Shown here: piece by piece, positions 1 to 7,088 of the stretch
Layout: each line of letters starts with the position of its first letter
How positions within the stretch are numbered: position 1 is the first letter of the stretch
From: Moorella sp. Hama-1
GTDB lineage: Bacteria > Bacillota > DSM-521 > Neomoorellales > Neomoorellaceae
DNA: 64,000 nucleotides
NCBI RefSeq assembly: GCF_023734095.1
Contig: NZ_AP024620.1
Coordinates: 106,001 to 170,000, forward strand
Direction of reading: 5' to 3'
Made by a program: the position numbers and the translations under genes
Notes under the pieces: model-generated
Seen by the model: the letters and a program-made list of their open reading frames with translations, nothing else
The model's database searches: none
What the model was told of the DNA's origin: nothing

Positions 1-1
1 C

Positions 2-1183
2 CTCCGGGCCCTTTTAGACCTGCCGGCCGATCCCGGCGGCTGGCTGGACAAACTGCGCCTCCTCCCCCGCCTGGCGGAACTCGGTCGCTACCTCCCCCGC
101 CGGGTGAAGGAGGCTCCCTGCCAGGAAGTTAGGGTGGAACCTCCCTCCCTGGAGGAACTGCCGGTCCTGCAGCTCTGGCCGGGGGACGGCGGCCGTTTCC
201 TGACCCTGCCCCTGGTCTTTACCCATGACCCCGCCACCGGTCGCCGGAATGCAGGCATGTATCGAATGCAGGTCTTTGACGCGGTCACCACCGGCATGCA
301 CTGGCATATCCACAAGGACGGGGCCGAACACCTGCGCCGCAGCAAGGGCCGCTTGGAGGTAGCCGTCGCCCTGGGCGCTGACCCGGCAGTCATCTATGCC
401 GCTACCGCCCCTCTGCCTGCTGGCCTGGATGAAATGCTCCTGGCCGGTTTTTTACGCCGGGAACCGGTGGAGATGGTGCCGGCCCTGACGGTGGATATCG
501 CGGTCCCGGCCCGGGCGGAAATTATCCTCGAGGGTTATGTCGACCCCGGTGAGACCCGCCGGGAAGGCCCCTTTGGCGACCACACCGGTTATTACTCGCC
601 GGCGGATAATTACCCTGTATTTCACCTGACTTGCCTGACCCGGCGGCGGCAGGCGGTTTACCCGGCTACCGTGGTGGGGCCGCCGCCCATGGAGGACGCC
701 TACCTGGGGAAAGTAACAGAACGCCTCTTCCTGCCCCTGATCCAGCTCCAGCTCCCGGAGGTGGTGGACATCAACTTCCCCCCTGCCGGGGTCTTCCATA
801 ACTGCGTCATTGTCGCCATCCGCAAGGCTTACCCCGGCCAGGCGCGTAAAGTCATGCACGCCCTCTGGGGGATGGGGCAAATGATGTTCACCAAGCTCAT
901 CATCATCGTCGATGCCGATGTGGACGTCCATGACCCGCAGGAGGTCTCCTGGCGCGTCCTTGGTAATATTGACCCCCGCCGGGATGCCGTTATTATTGAC
1001 GGCCCGGTGGACATCCTGGATCACGCCGCTCCCCACACGGGTTTCGGCAGCAAGATGGGGCTGGACGCCACCCGGAAACTGCCGGAAGAGGGAGCCTCGC
1101 GGCCCTGGCCGGAGGAGGCCCGGGCCAGCCGGGAGGTCCTGGAACTTATCGACAGGAGGTGGCAGGAGTATGGCCTGGCGTAA
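2..1183 (+). CDS. UbiD-family decarboxylase (5' end outside window)
   Basis: The reading frame is open from base 2 with no start codon before residue 35, so the N-terminus lies upstream. The visible 393 residues match the UbiD/MenG class of prenylated-FMN-dependent aromatic acid decarboxylases. The family signature GPFGDHTGYYSPADNYP is present near 570-620, followed by the HNCVIVAIRKAYPGQA segment and the C-terminal GSKMGLDATRK stretch. Because a UbiA prenyltransferase overlaps its 3' end by 14 bp, the likely role is ring decarboxylation in quinone synthesis, probably the late futalosine route to menaquinone. The cofactor enzyme UbiX is not in the window. Family call is strong; the exact substrate is inferred from the neighbour. 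Confidence 0.9.
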   Translation, partial: LRALLDLPADPGGWLDKLRLLPRLAELGRYLPRRVKEAPCQEVRVEPPSLEELPVLQLWPGDGGRFLTLPLVFTHDPATGRRNAGMYRMQVFDAVTTGMHWHIHKDGAEHLRRSKGRLEVAVALGADPAVIYAATAPLPAGLDEMLLAGFLRREPVEMVPALTVDIAVPARAEIILEGYVDPGETRREGPFGDHTGYYSPADNYPVFHLTCLTRRRQAVYPATVVGPPPMEDAYLGKVTERLFLPLIQLQLPEVVDINFPPAGVFHNCVIVAIRKAYPGQARKVMHALWGMGQMMFTKLIIIVDADVDVHDPQEVSWRVLGNIDPRRDAVIIDGPVDILDHAAPHTGFGSKMGLDATRKLPEEGASRPWPEEARASREVLELIDRRWQEYGLA

Positions 1184-2027
1184 GTTCAGGATCTTTCTCG
1201 AGATGATTAAATTTGAGCATACCATCTTCGCCCTGCCCTTTGCCTACCTGGGGGCCTTTATCGCCGCGGGCGGCCACCCGACACCGTCCCAGCTGGGGTG
1301 GATAACCCTGGCCATGCTTGGGGCGCGCACTGCGGCCATGTCCCTGAACCGGCTGATTGACCGCCACCTCGACGCCCTCAATCCCCGCACCGCCAACCGG
1401 GCCCTGCCCCGGGGACTTATATCTGTTGCCGAGGTCTGGCTCTATACCCTCCTTTCCTTTGGCCTGCTCTTTTTTGCCGCCACCCGCCTGAACTGGCTTT
1501 GTGTGGAGTTAATGCCCATTGCCGTCCTGGTCCTGGTTCTCTACTCTTATACCAAGCGCTGGACCTGGGCCTGCCACCTGTTCCTGGGGCTGGCCGACGC
1601 CCTGGCGCCGGTGGGGGCCTGGGTAGCCATCCGGGCGGCCATTGACCTGCCGTCCGTTATCCTGGGTCTGGGGATGGGGAGCTGGGTGGCTGGTTTTGAT
1701 ATTATCTATGCCTGCCAGGATTATGATTTCGATTGCCGCTACGGTGTCCATTCCATACCGGTCCGTTTCGGTAAGGAGCGGGCCCTGGTCATTGCCCGCT
1801 ACCTGCACGCCTTCTCGATTATAATGCTGGTCGGCCTGGGTTTCCTTACCCACCTGAGCTGGCTGTACTTCCTGGGCGTTCTGCTGGCCGCAGCAATCCT
1901 GGTCCATGAACATCGCCTGGTAGCACCGGAAGACCTCTCACGCCTCAACCTGGCCTTCTTAAATATGAACGGCTATTTAAGCGTGCTGATGTTTGTCTTT
2001 ACCCTGCTGGCTTTAACCCTTAAATAA
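1170..2027 (+). CDS. UbiA-family polyprenyltransferase
   Basis: A 285-residue integral membrane protein with about eight hydrophobic segments. Both aspartate-rich motifs of UbiA enzymes are visible: NRLIDRHLDALNPRT near residue 60 and QDYDFDCRYGVHSIPVRFG near residue 182; these bind prenyl diphosphate through magnesium. It should attach a polyprenyl chain to an aromatic acid in the membrane. The ATG at 1170 is chosen because GACAGGAGGTGGCAGGAG precedes it; the frame is open far upstream but only as a shadow of ubiD. The 14-bp overlap with ubiD implies translational coupling and a shared quinone pathway (MqnP/UbiA-like). Confidence 0.9.
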   Translation: MAWRKFRIFLEMIKFEHTIFALPFAYLGAFIAAGGHPTPSQLGWITLAMLGARTAAMSLNRLIDRHLDALNPRTANRALPRGLISVAEVWLYTLLSFGLLFFAATRLNWLCVELMPIAVLVLVLYSYTKRWTWACHLFLGLADALAPVGAWVAIRAAIDLPSVILGLGMGSWVAGFDIIYACQDYDFDCRYGVHSIPVRFGKERALVIARYLHAFSIIMLVGLGFLTHLSWLYFLGVLLAAAILVHEHRLVAPEDLSRLNLAFLNMNGYLSVLMFVFTLLALTLK

Positions 2028-2055
2028 TAGCCGGGATTCCGGCCTTTTTCCGGGG

Positions 2056-3054
2056 GTGCTAGAGATATTGAAAATCAAGGGACTGGTACTACTCTTACTC
2101 CTTATCTTCCTCGTCCCCGCCGTGGCGGGCTGTAGCAACCCGGCGGGCAGCGGGAGCAGCAAAGCAGAGGACCTGAAGCTGGGGTTAATCCCGGTAGAGG
2201 ATAACTTCCCCTTTTTTGTCGCCGAGAAGGAGGGCCTCTTTACCAAAGCCGGCTTGAAGGTGGAACTGGTACCCTTTAATAGTGCCCGGGATCGCGACCT
2301 GGCCCTGCAGTCCGGGAGTATCGACGGCGAGGTGGCCGATATTGTCGCTACGGCCCTGCTGCGTAAAGGTGGGACGCCGGTAAAGATCGCCTCCCTGACT
2401 ATGGGGGCCACCCCGGCCGAGGGACGCTTCGCCCTCCTGGCCGGGCCCGGGGCCAATATCAGCTCCCCCGGCCAGCTCCAGGGCCGGACCGTCGGCATCT
2501 CGGAAAACACTATTATCGAATATGTAGCTGACGGCCTCCTGCGGGAAGGGGGGGTTGACCCCGCGGCCGTCCAGAAGCTCCCCGTACCCCAGATCCCGGA
2601 ACGCCTTCAGCTCCTGCTGGGGGGCAGGCTGGACGCCGCCCTGCTGCCGGATCCCTTTGCTTCCCTGGCCGCCCAGAAGGGGGCCAGGGTGATCCTGGAC
2701 GATACGCAGATCAAACGCAACCTCTCCCAGGTGGTACTTATCTTCCGGGAGGAAGCCCTCCAACAAAAGAAGCCGGCCATCAAGAAACTGCTTCAGGTAT
2801 ATACCGAAGCCGCCAATTTAATAACCCGGAACCCTTCAGCCTACCGGGAACTCTTTATTGAAAAAGCCAGGATACCAGCAGAACTCAAAGACACCTACCT
2901 GGCGCCCCATTACTCCCCGCCGCAATTGCCCCGGCGGGAGGAGGTAGCGGCAGTGATGGACTGGATGGTGGCTAAAAAGCTCCTGGCCGCACCCTATAAA
3001 TACGAAGAATTGGTTGACCCGGATCTTGTTAACCCCGGTGGGAACAACCGGTGA
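2056..3054 (+). CDS. ABC transporter substrate-binding lipoprotein (NMT1/TauA-like)
   Basis: A 332-residue secreted lipoprotein: positively charged start, hydrophobic stretch, then the lipobox VAGC with the acylated Cys near residue 26. The mature part has the NMT1/THI5-SsuA-TauA look (LKLGLIPVEDNFPFFVAEKEG at the start, GRTVGISENTIIEYVADGLL in the middle). Such proteins bind sulfonates, pyrimidine precursors or aromatic acids, and the ligand cannot be told here. GTG start at 2056. Its stop overlaps the next gene by 4 bp, making a complete importer with the two genes that follow. Its place behind ubiD-ubiA suggests an aromatic or quinone-precursor ligand, but this is inference. Confidence 0.87.
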   Translation: MLEILKIKGLVLLLLLIFLVPAVAGCSNPAGSGSSKAEDLKLGLIPVEDNFPFFVAEKEGLFTKAGLKVELVPFNSARDRDLALQSGSIDGEVADIVATALLRKGGTPVKIASLTMGATPAEGRFALLAGPGANISSPGQLQGRTVGISENTIIEYVADGLLREGGVDPAAVQKLPVPQIPERLQLLLGGRLDAALLPDPFASLAAQKGARVILDDTQIKRNLSQVVLIFREEALQQKKPAIKKLLQVYTEAANLITRNPSAYRELFIEKARIPAELKDTYLAPHYSPPQLPRREEVAAVMDWMVAKKLLAAPYKYEELVDPDLVNPGGNNR

Positions 3055-3791
3055 TCCAGGTTACCGGCGTTTCCTGTGTTTATGTTAACAACGGTACAGA
3101 GGTGCCGGCCCTGGTGGATATTAGCCTTGCCGTACCTGCCGGGCAAATCTGCGTCCTGATTGGGCCCTCGGGTTGCGGCAAAACGACCCTGCTCTACCTG
3201 CTGGCCGGGTTATTGAAACCCACCCGGGGGGAGATCCAGATTAACGGCGCCCTGGTAACCCGGCCGCGCCGGCAGACGGCCATTATCCTCCAGGATTACG
3301 GCCTCCTGCCCTGGAAAACGGTCTGGAAAAACGCCGCCCTGGGCCTGGAACTGCGGGGCTGCCCCCGGAGGCAGCAGCAAAGGCTCCTCGAACCCCTGCT
3401 GGCGGCCCTGGGCCTGGCCGGCCTGGAGCAGCGTTACCCGGCCCAGCTGAGTGGCGGCCAGAAGCAGCGGGTGGCCATCGCCCGGGCCCTCTCCCTGGAG
3501 CCTGATACCCTCTTGATGGACGAGCCTTTTTCAGCCCTCGATGCCCTGACCCGGGAAGGCCTGCAGCAGACCCTGGTGGATATCCACCGGCAGCGCCGGC
3601 TGACGACAGTTCTGGTTACCCATAATATCGAAGAGGCTGTCTTCCTGGGGCAGCAGATTGTAGTCCTGACGGCCGCCCCGGGGCGCCTCAAGGCCGTCCT
3701 GGAGAACCCGGAAGCCGGTACCCCGGACTACCGCTTTTCTGAAACCTTTCACCGTAATTGCTCCCGGCTACGCCAACTCCTCGGAAAATAG
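3051..3791 (+). CDS. ABC transporter ATP-binding protein (TauB/SsuB-like)
   Basis: A 246-residue ATPase with Walker [11 protein letters not shown]-loop ([11 protein letters not shown]), signature LSGGQKQR, Walker B LLMDEP and the switch His in VTHNIEEAV. The QDYGLLPW form is typical of the nitrate/sulfonate/taurine family. GTG start inside GTGA, so it is coupled to the binding protein. It powers the importer formed with the lipoprotein and the downstream permease. The stop codon at 3789-3791 lies within a short R2-like repeat that precedes the permease gene. Confidence 0.92.
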   Translation: MIQVTGVSCVYVNNGTEVPALVDISLAVPAGQICVLIGPSGCGKTTLLYLLAGLLKPTRGEIQINGALVTRPRRQTAIILQDYGLLPWKTVWKNAALGLELRGCPRRQQQRLLEPLLAALGLAGLEQRYPAQLSGGQKQRVAIARALSLEPDTLLMDEPFSALDALTREGLQQTLVDIHRQRRLTTVLVTHNIEEAVFLGQQIVVLTAAPGRLKAVLENPEAGTPDYRFSETFHRNCSRLRQLLGK

Positions 3792-3820
3792 ATGTGGGAT
3801 TTGGGAGGTGAGAGGTGGGA
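3785..3820 (-). repeat. R2 repeat fragment between ABC ATPase and permease genes
   Basis: The sequence GATGTGGGATTTGGGAGG and the following TGAGAGGTGGG closely match the reverse complement of the right arm of the R2 repeat seen at 36.2, 52.9 and 55.8 kb. In this orientation the purine-rich arm reads GGGAGGTGAGAGGTGGG and acts as the ribosome-binding site of the permease gene at 3820. Confidence 0.6.
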
Positions 3821-4557
3821 TGTATAAACGCCGAATAGTCGCCTACCTGGGGTCCATTCTCTTTTTGTTTGGCTGCTGGTGGCTGCTGGCCCGGGTAATC
3901 AACAACCCGGGTTTGCCCGGGCCCGGGCCGGCCCTGGAGGGGCTGGCCCGTTCCTGGCCGGAGCTCGCCCGGCACCTTTACGTCAGTGTTTACCGGGTGG
4001 TAGTTAGCCTGGCCCTGGCCCTGTTTCTGGCTGTACCCCTGGGACTCTGGGCCGGCCGTAACCGGGCTGTTGACTCCTTCCTGGCCCCCATGGTTTACCT
4101 CCTCTACCCTATTCCCAAGGTGGCTTTACTGCCGGTGGCTATGGTCCTGCTGGGGATTGGGGATGGGGCCAAGATGCTCATTATTTTCCTGGTGATCTTT
4201 AACCAGATCCTGATTACCACCCGGGATGCGGCCCGTAAGATACCAGACCAGCTGTTGCTCTCCGTCGCCTCCCTAGGTGCCGGTACAGCCAGCCTCTTTC
4301 GCCAGGTCATCCTACCGGCCTGCCTGCCGGATATTATTACCGCCAGCCGCGTTTCCCTGGGCAGCGCCATTTCCGTCCTTTTTTTAAGCGAGACCATCGC
4401 CGGTAACAGCGGGCTGGGGTACTTTATCCTGGACGGTCTTTTCCGGGCCGATTACGGGGCCATGTTCGCCGGTATCCTGACCATGGCCGGCATGGGCCTG
4501 GTGTTATATATCCTGCTCCACCTCTGCGAATACCTCCTCTGCCCCTGGCAAAGGTAG
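3820..4557 (+). CDS. ABC transporter permease (TauC/SsuC-like)
   Basis: A 245-residue permease with about six membrane segments and the EAA-type loop (RDAARKIPDQLLLSVASLGA, then LPACLPDIITASRVSLG). It completes the importer encoded from 2056. The ATG at 3820 is preferred because GGGAGGTG sits about 9 nt upstream; an in-frame GTG at 3808 is the alternative and would add MRGG. The upstream R2-like fragment supplies the Shine-Dalgarno region. Confidence 0.88.
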   Translation: MYKRRIVAYLGSILFLFGCWWLLARVINNPGLPGPGPALEGLARSWPELARHLYVSVYRVVVSLALALFLAVPLGLWAGRNRAVDSFLAPMVYLLYPIPKVALLPVAMVLLGIGDGAKMLIIFLVIFNQILITTRDAARKIPDQLLLSVASLGAGTASLFRQVILPACLPDIITASRVSLGSAISVLFLSETIAGNSGLGYFILDGLFRADYGAMFAGILTMAGMGLVLYILLHLCEYLLCPWQR

Positions 4558-4720
4558 GATAATACAGGCGGCGTTTCCTGATGGCCCCCGCGGCGTACTT
4601 TGCTACAACGCCAGGAGCAATAAAAGTACCGGGTGGGTATTTACCGGGGAGCCTGCCGGATCTGGGCTCGTACAGGAGTCTGGTAAAAGGAAAACTTAGC
4701 AAGGAAAGGGGGGCCAGTTC

Positions 4721-5110
4721 ATGCGGGGTATAAACTGCCTGGCCGGCAGGGGGCGCTGCCGGGTATCCTGCCGGGTTTTTGTCACCGGCGAGGGCCTTAT
4801 TGCCCACCTGCTGGGGGGCGAAAAACCCCATGTCGGAGCCGTAGCCCTGGGGGTACCGCGGCCGAGCCTGCGGGGAGAGGGTACAAGTGCCACTATATCG
4901 GTCCTGACCCTGACGGGCCATAAGGACGACGAGGTGGCCCGGCCGGCGGCTGCCACCATGGCGGCAGCCTGCCAGGCCCCAGTGGTAGTCGTCGCCGGCA
5001 TTCACCTGGACGGGGCCACGCCGGAAGAAATATTAAAGCTCCAGGAGAACACCCACCGGGTCGTGGCCAGGGCCGTCAAGGTCGTTAAAGTTATGTGGCT
5101 GAGTGCATAG
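4721..5110 (+). CDS. LpdD-like prenylated-flavin chaperone candidate
   Basis: A 129-residue soluble protein with a compact alpha/beta pattern: GKGR-like N-terminus, a central GAVALGVPRPSLRGEGTSATISVLTL stretch broken by glycines, then VVVVAGIHLDGATPEEI. I recall this pattern as the small proteasome-assembly-chaperone-4-like proteins now called prenylated flavin chaperone LpdD, which travel with UbiD-type decarboxylases. The UbiD gene 3.5 kb upstream in the same orientation supports that reading. Start ATG at 4721 after AAAGGGGGG. The family call is from memory and moderate. An R1 repeat remnant begins at its stop codon. Confidence 0.55.
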   Translation: MRGINCLAGRGRCRVSCRVFVTGEGLIAHLLGGEKPHVGAVALGVPRPSLRGEGTSATISVLTLTGHKDDEVARPAAATMAAACQAPVVVVAGIHLDGATPEEILKLQENTHRVVARAVKVVKVMWLSA

Positions 5111-5160
5111 TTTGCTAGCCGACAACCACCAGAGCCCGGAGCTGTACCTACAGCCCCGGG
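5107..5160 (+). repeat. R1 repeat, 3'-half remnant
   Basis: Starting at the TAG stop of the preceding gene, TTTGCTAGCCGA, AACCACC, GAGCC and GCTGTACC followed by CAGCCCC line up in order with the 3' half of full R1 copies at 17.9, 33.3 and 27.9 kb (reverse). The 5' half is absent. It is one of several cases where an R1 piece starts exactly at a gene's end. Confidence 0.6.
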
Positions 5161-5185
5161 TAACTAACTCAATTCGCCACACCAT

Positions 5186-6136
5186 TCAGTGAGCGGAAGC
5201 CTCAGGGTTCTCCAGGGATACATCAAAACCCAAGGCCCGCAGGGTCCGGGCATCAGCCACCCCGGTAGCCTGGAGGCCGTGGTAGAGCTGGAACTCCTTA
5301 ACGGCCAGCTCGGTCATCAGGCCGTAGTCACCATCAGCAGGCCCGAAGAGGTAGAAGCCCTTTTCCCGCAGGCGGGCCTGCAGGGTGAGGACCTCCGGAG
5401 AGCCCTGGCCGGGTTTCAGGGGACCGGTGGGCAAAGTATAGGGCCCTTTAACTACCACCGGGGTCCCTACCGGGATCCAGGGGTAGATGGTTTCAATATC
5501 TTCATTGTACATACGGAAACAACCGGCCGAGGCCGCCCAGCCGATAGACCAGGGACGGTTGGTGCCGTGGATACCGTAGTTGCCCCAGGGGACGTTGAGG
5601 CCCATCCAGCGGGTGCCAAAGGCCCCCCCGGATTCATAGGCCTTATCGACGATCTTCCATTCCCCCACGGGTGAAGGGCTATCATACTTGCCTATGGCTA
5701 TTGGGTATTCGCGGAACACCTGACCGTCTACCAAAAGGGATAGTACCAGGCGTTCAGTATCCACGATGATCTTCAGCTGTTTCCCCGGGGGTGGGGGCCC
5801 GGAATCAGAGGAGGCGACTCTTACCCCCCGGGCCAGTTCCTGCCAGGTGGCCTGGTCGACCCGGCCCACGGGGGGCAAGTGATGTTCCCGTTGAAAATTG
5901 ACTACGGCCCGGTGGGTAGCTTCGTTAAAAATACCGTTCCAGGGACCGAAGTAAAACCCAAGCTGGGCCAGGCGCAGCTGGAGATCGCTGACATCCAGCC
6001 CCGTGAGGGGGGGATTGGTAAGCTCCAGGACCCGGGAACTATTGTCTATACAGGGGCAGGACTCGCGGGCTAGGGCCGGCGTTCCCAGGAGTAAAAAAAG
6101 GGCCAGGAAAAGGGGTAGGTAATACTTCGGGTACAT
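5186..6136 (-). CDS. L,D-transpeptidase with two peptidoglycan-binding domains
   Basis: A 316-residue secreted cell-wall enzyme. After the signal peptide (MYPKYYLPLFLALFLLLGTP, then ALA) comes a PG_binding_1 repeat (LQLRLAQLGFYFGPWNGIFN), then a YkuD catalytic domain with HGTNRPWSIGWAASAGCFRM holding the catalytic His and Cys (SxGC-R), then a second PG_binding_1 repeat (LQARLREKGFYLFGPADGDYG). It should make 3-3 cross-links or attach to peptidoglycan. The ATG at 6136 is chosen over one 72 bp upstream because GGGAGGAAAGATT precedes it and because it gives a clean signal peptide. Transcribed opposite to its neighbours. Confidence 0.92.
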   Translation of the reverse strand: MYPKYYLPLFLALFLLLGTPALARESCPCIDNSSRVLELTNPPLTGLDVSDLQLRLAQLGFYFGPWNGIFNEATHRAVVNFQREHHLPPVGRVDQATWQELARGVRVASSDSGPPPPGKQLKIIVDTERLVLSLLVDGQVFREYPIAIGKYDSPSPVGEWKIVDKAYESGGAFGTRWMGLNVPWGNYGIHGTNRPWSIGWAASAGCFRMYNEDIETIYPWIPVGTPVVVKGPYTLPTGPLKPGQGSPEVLTLQARLREKGFYLFGPADGDYGLMTELAVKEFQLYHGLQATGVADARTLRALGFDVSLENPEASAH

Positions 6137-6307
6137 AATCTTTCCTCCCGGTAAAATCCCTCCAGAATAGTATGCACCGGGACAGGAAGATTTTTTACGC
6201 ATCTTCAATCCGAACCCGCCGGGAAGTTTTACCAGACGTTTAGATACCCCCGTCCACGGGGCACATTATAAGTGTAAGGCAAGAAGTCTACTGGCGGGGA
6301 TGTAGCT

Positions 6308-6739
6308 ATGTGGTTGGCCCTTTTTATCGCCCTGGTCGCCGGCGTTGCCATGGCCTTCCAGGGTTCTTTGAATTCGGCCCTGGCCAAAATCACCGGCCTC
6401 CTCCAGGCCACCCTGATTGTCCATTTTACTGCTACCCTGGTAGTGGCGCTCCTCCTCTTCTTTCCCCTGGGCGGTAGTCACCCGGGCCGGATCTGGCACT
6501 GCCCCTGGTACCTCTGGCTGGGCGGCCTGATCGGGGTAATTATCACCTACGGGGTGGTGGCCAGCATCCCCAGGGTTGGTGTCGCCCTGGCCACCACAGC
6601 CATTATCGTCGGCCAGGTAACCGCAGCCCTGGTAATCGATCACTTCGGGTTCTTCGGCCTGGATAAGATACCCTTTACCTGGTGGAAGGCCGCCGGCCTG
6701 GTCCTCCTGGCCACCGGCGCCCGCCTGATGTTAAATTAG
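6308..6739 (+). CDS. DMT-family transporter, YdcZ/DUF606-like
   Basis: A 143-residue, very hydrophobic protein with four to five membrane segments beginning MWLALFIALVAGVAMAFQGS, the usual look of single-domain YdcZ (DUF606) members of the drug/metabolite transporter superfamily. Conserved GSLNSALAKITG and TTAIIVGQVTAALVIDHFG stretches support this. These half-size proteins normally work as pairs, but no second copy is adjacent. ATG at 6308. The tRNA promoter starts right after its stop, so it is a single-gene unit. Confidence 0.75.
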   Translation: MWLALFIALVAGVAMAFQGSLNSALAKITGLLQATLIVHFTATLVVALLLFFPLGGSHPGRIWHCPWYLWLGGLIGVIITYGVVASIPRVGVALATTAIIVGQVTAALVIDHFGFFGLDKIPFTWWKAAGLVLLATGARLMLN

Positions 6740-6755
6740 GAGGTTGATTTTTCCC

Positions 6756-6784
6756 TTGACAAACCGGGGGTCTTCAGGCATAAT
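6756..6784 (+). promoter_or_regulatory. SigA-type promoter of the tRNA operon
   Basis: TTGACA at 6756-6761 and CATAAT at 6779-6784 are separated by 17 bp. The tRNA-Met gene begins 11 bp downstream of the -10, as expected for a stable-RNA promoter. Confidence 0.85.
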
Positions 6785-6795
6785 ATCATGTGCGT

Positions 6796-6872
6796 GGCGG
6801 TGTAGCTCAGGTGGTCAGAGCATGCGGTTCATACCCGCAGTGTCGTAGGTTCGAATCCTACCACCGCTACCA
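6796..6872 (+). tRNA. tRNA-Met (CAT), elongator type
   Basis: A 77-nt cloverleaf with encoded CCA. Acceptor GGCGGTG pairs with CACCGCT; anticodon stem TGCGG/CCGCA encloses TTCATAC with CAT at 6830-6832; T-arm contains GGTTCGAATCC. The 5' part is almost the same as the Bacillus elongator tRNA-Met as I recall it, so I favour Met over the CAT-anticodon Ile2 tRNA that TilS would modify, although tilS lies 2.4 kb downstream. Confidence 0.93.
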
Positions 6873-6882
6873 GAACCAATTT

Positions 6883-6957
6883 GGCCCGTTGGTCAAGAGG
6901 TTAAGACACGAGCCTTTCACGCTCGTAACGGGGGTTCGATTCCCCCACGGGTCACCA
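6883..6957 (+). tRNA. tRNA-Glu (TTC)
   Basis: A 75-nt cloverleaf with encoded CCA. Acceptor GGCCCGT pairs with ACGGGTC; anticodon stem CGAGC/GCTCG encloses CTTTCAC with TTC at 6916-6918; T-arm GGGGGTTCGATTCCCCC. Ten bases after tRNA-Met and co-transcribed with it. Confidence 0.95.
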
Positions 6958-6960
6958 GCA

Positions 6961-6988
6961 AACCACCCCGATACCGGGGTGGTTTTTT
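6961..6988 (+). terminator. Rho-independent terminator of the tRNA operon
   Basis: CCACCCCG (6963-6970) and CGGGGTGG (6975-6982) form a perfect 8-bp stem, followed by six T (6983-6988). The T-run overlaps the first Spo0A box upstream of spoIIE. Confidence 0.92.
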
Positions 6989-7053
6989 GTCGAAAAGTTG
7001 TCCGCTGCCTTTACCTGAACCTGACAAAATTTGAAGGAAAAAGGACCTATAAT
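6987..7053 (+). promoter_or_regulatory. Spo0A-type promoter of spoIIE
   Basis: A 0A box TTGTCGAA is at 6987-6994. A -35 element CTGACA (7021-7026) is overlapped by a second 0A-like heptamer TGACAAA (7022-7028), and TATAAT lies at 7048-7053. The -35/-10 spacer is 21 bp instead of 17. Over-long 21-22 bp spacers with 0A boxes over the -35 region are the known hallmark of Spo0A-activated SigA promoters spoIIE and spoIIG in Bacillus. Confidence 0.75.
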
Positions 7054-7088
7054 AGTTACTAGGTAATGGTAAAGGCGGGTGATTTTTC

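Noticed and set aside
452..1225. Long open frame on the minus strand opposite ubiD
   Set aside because: GC-rich shadow of a clearly coding gene; no family pattern, no ribosome-binding site.
6796..6872. tRNA-Ile2 (CAT) reading because tilS is nearby
   Set aside because: The body of the tRNA is almost that of the Bacillus elongator tRNA-Met; Ile2 tRNAs have a different acceptor and D-arm.
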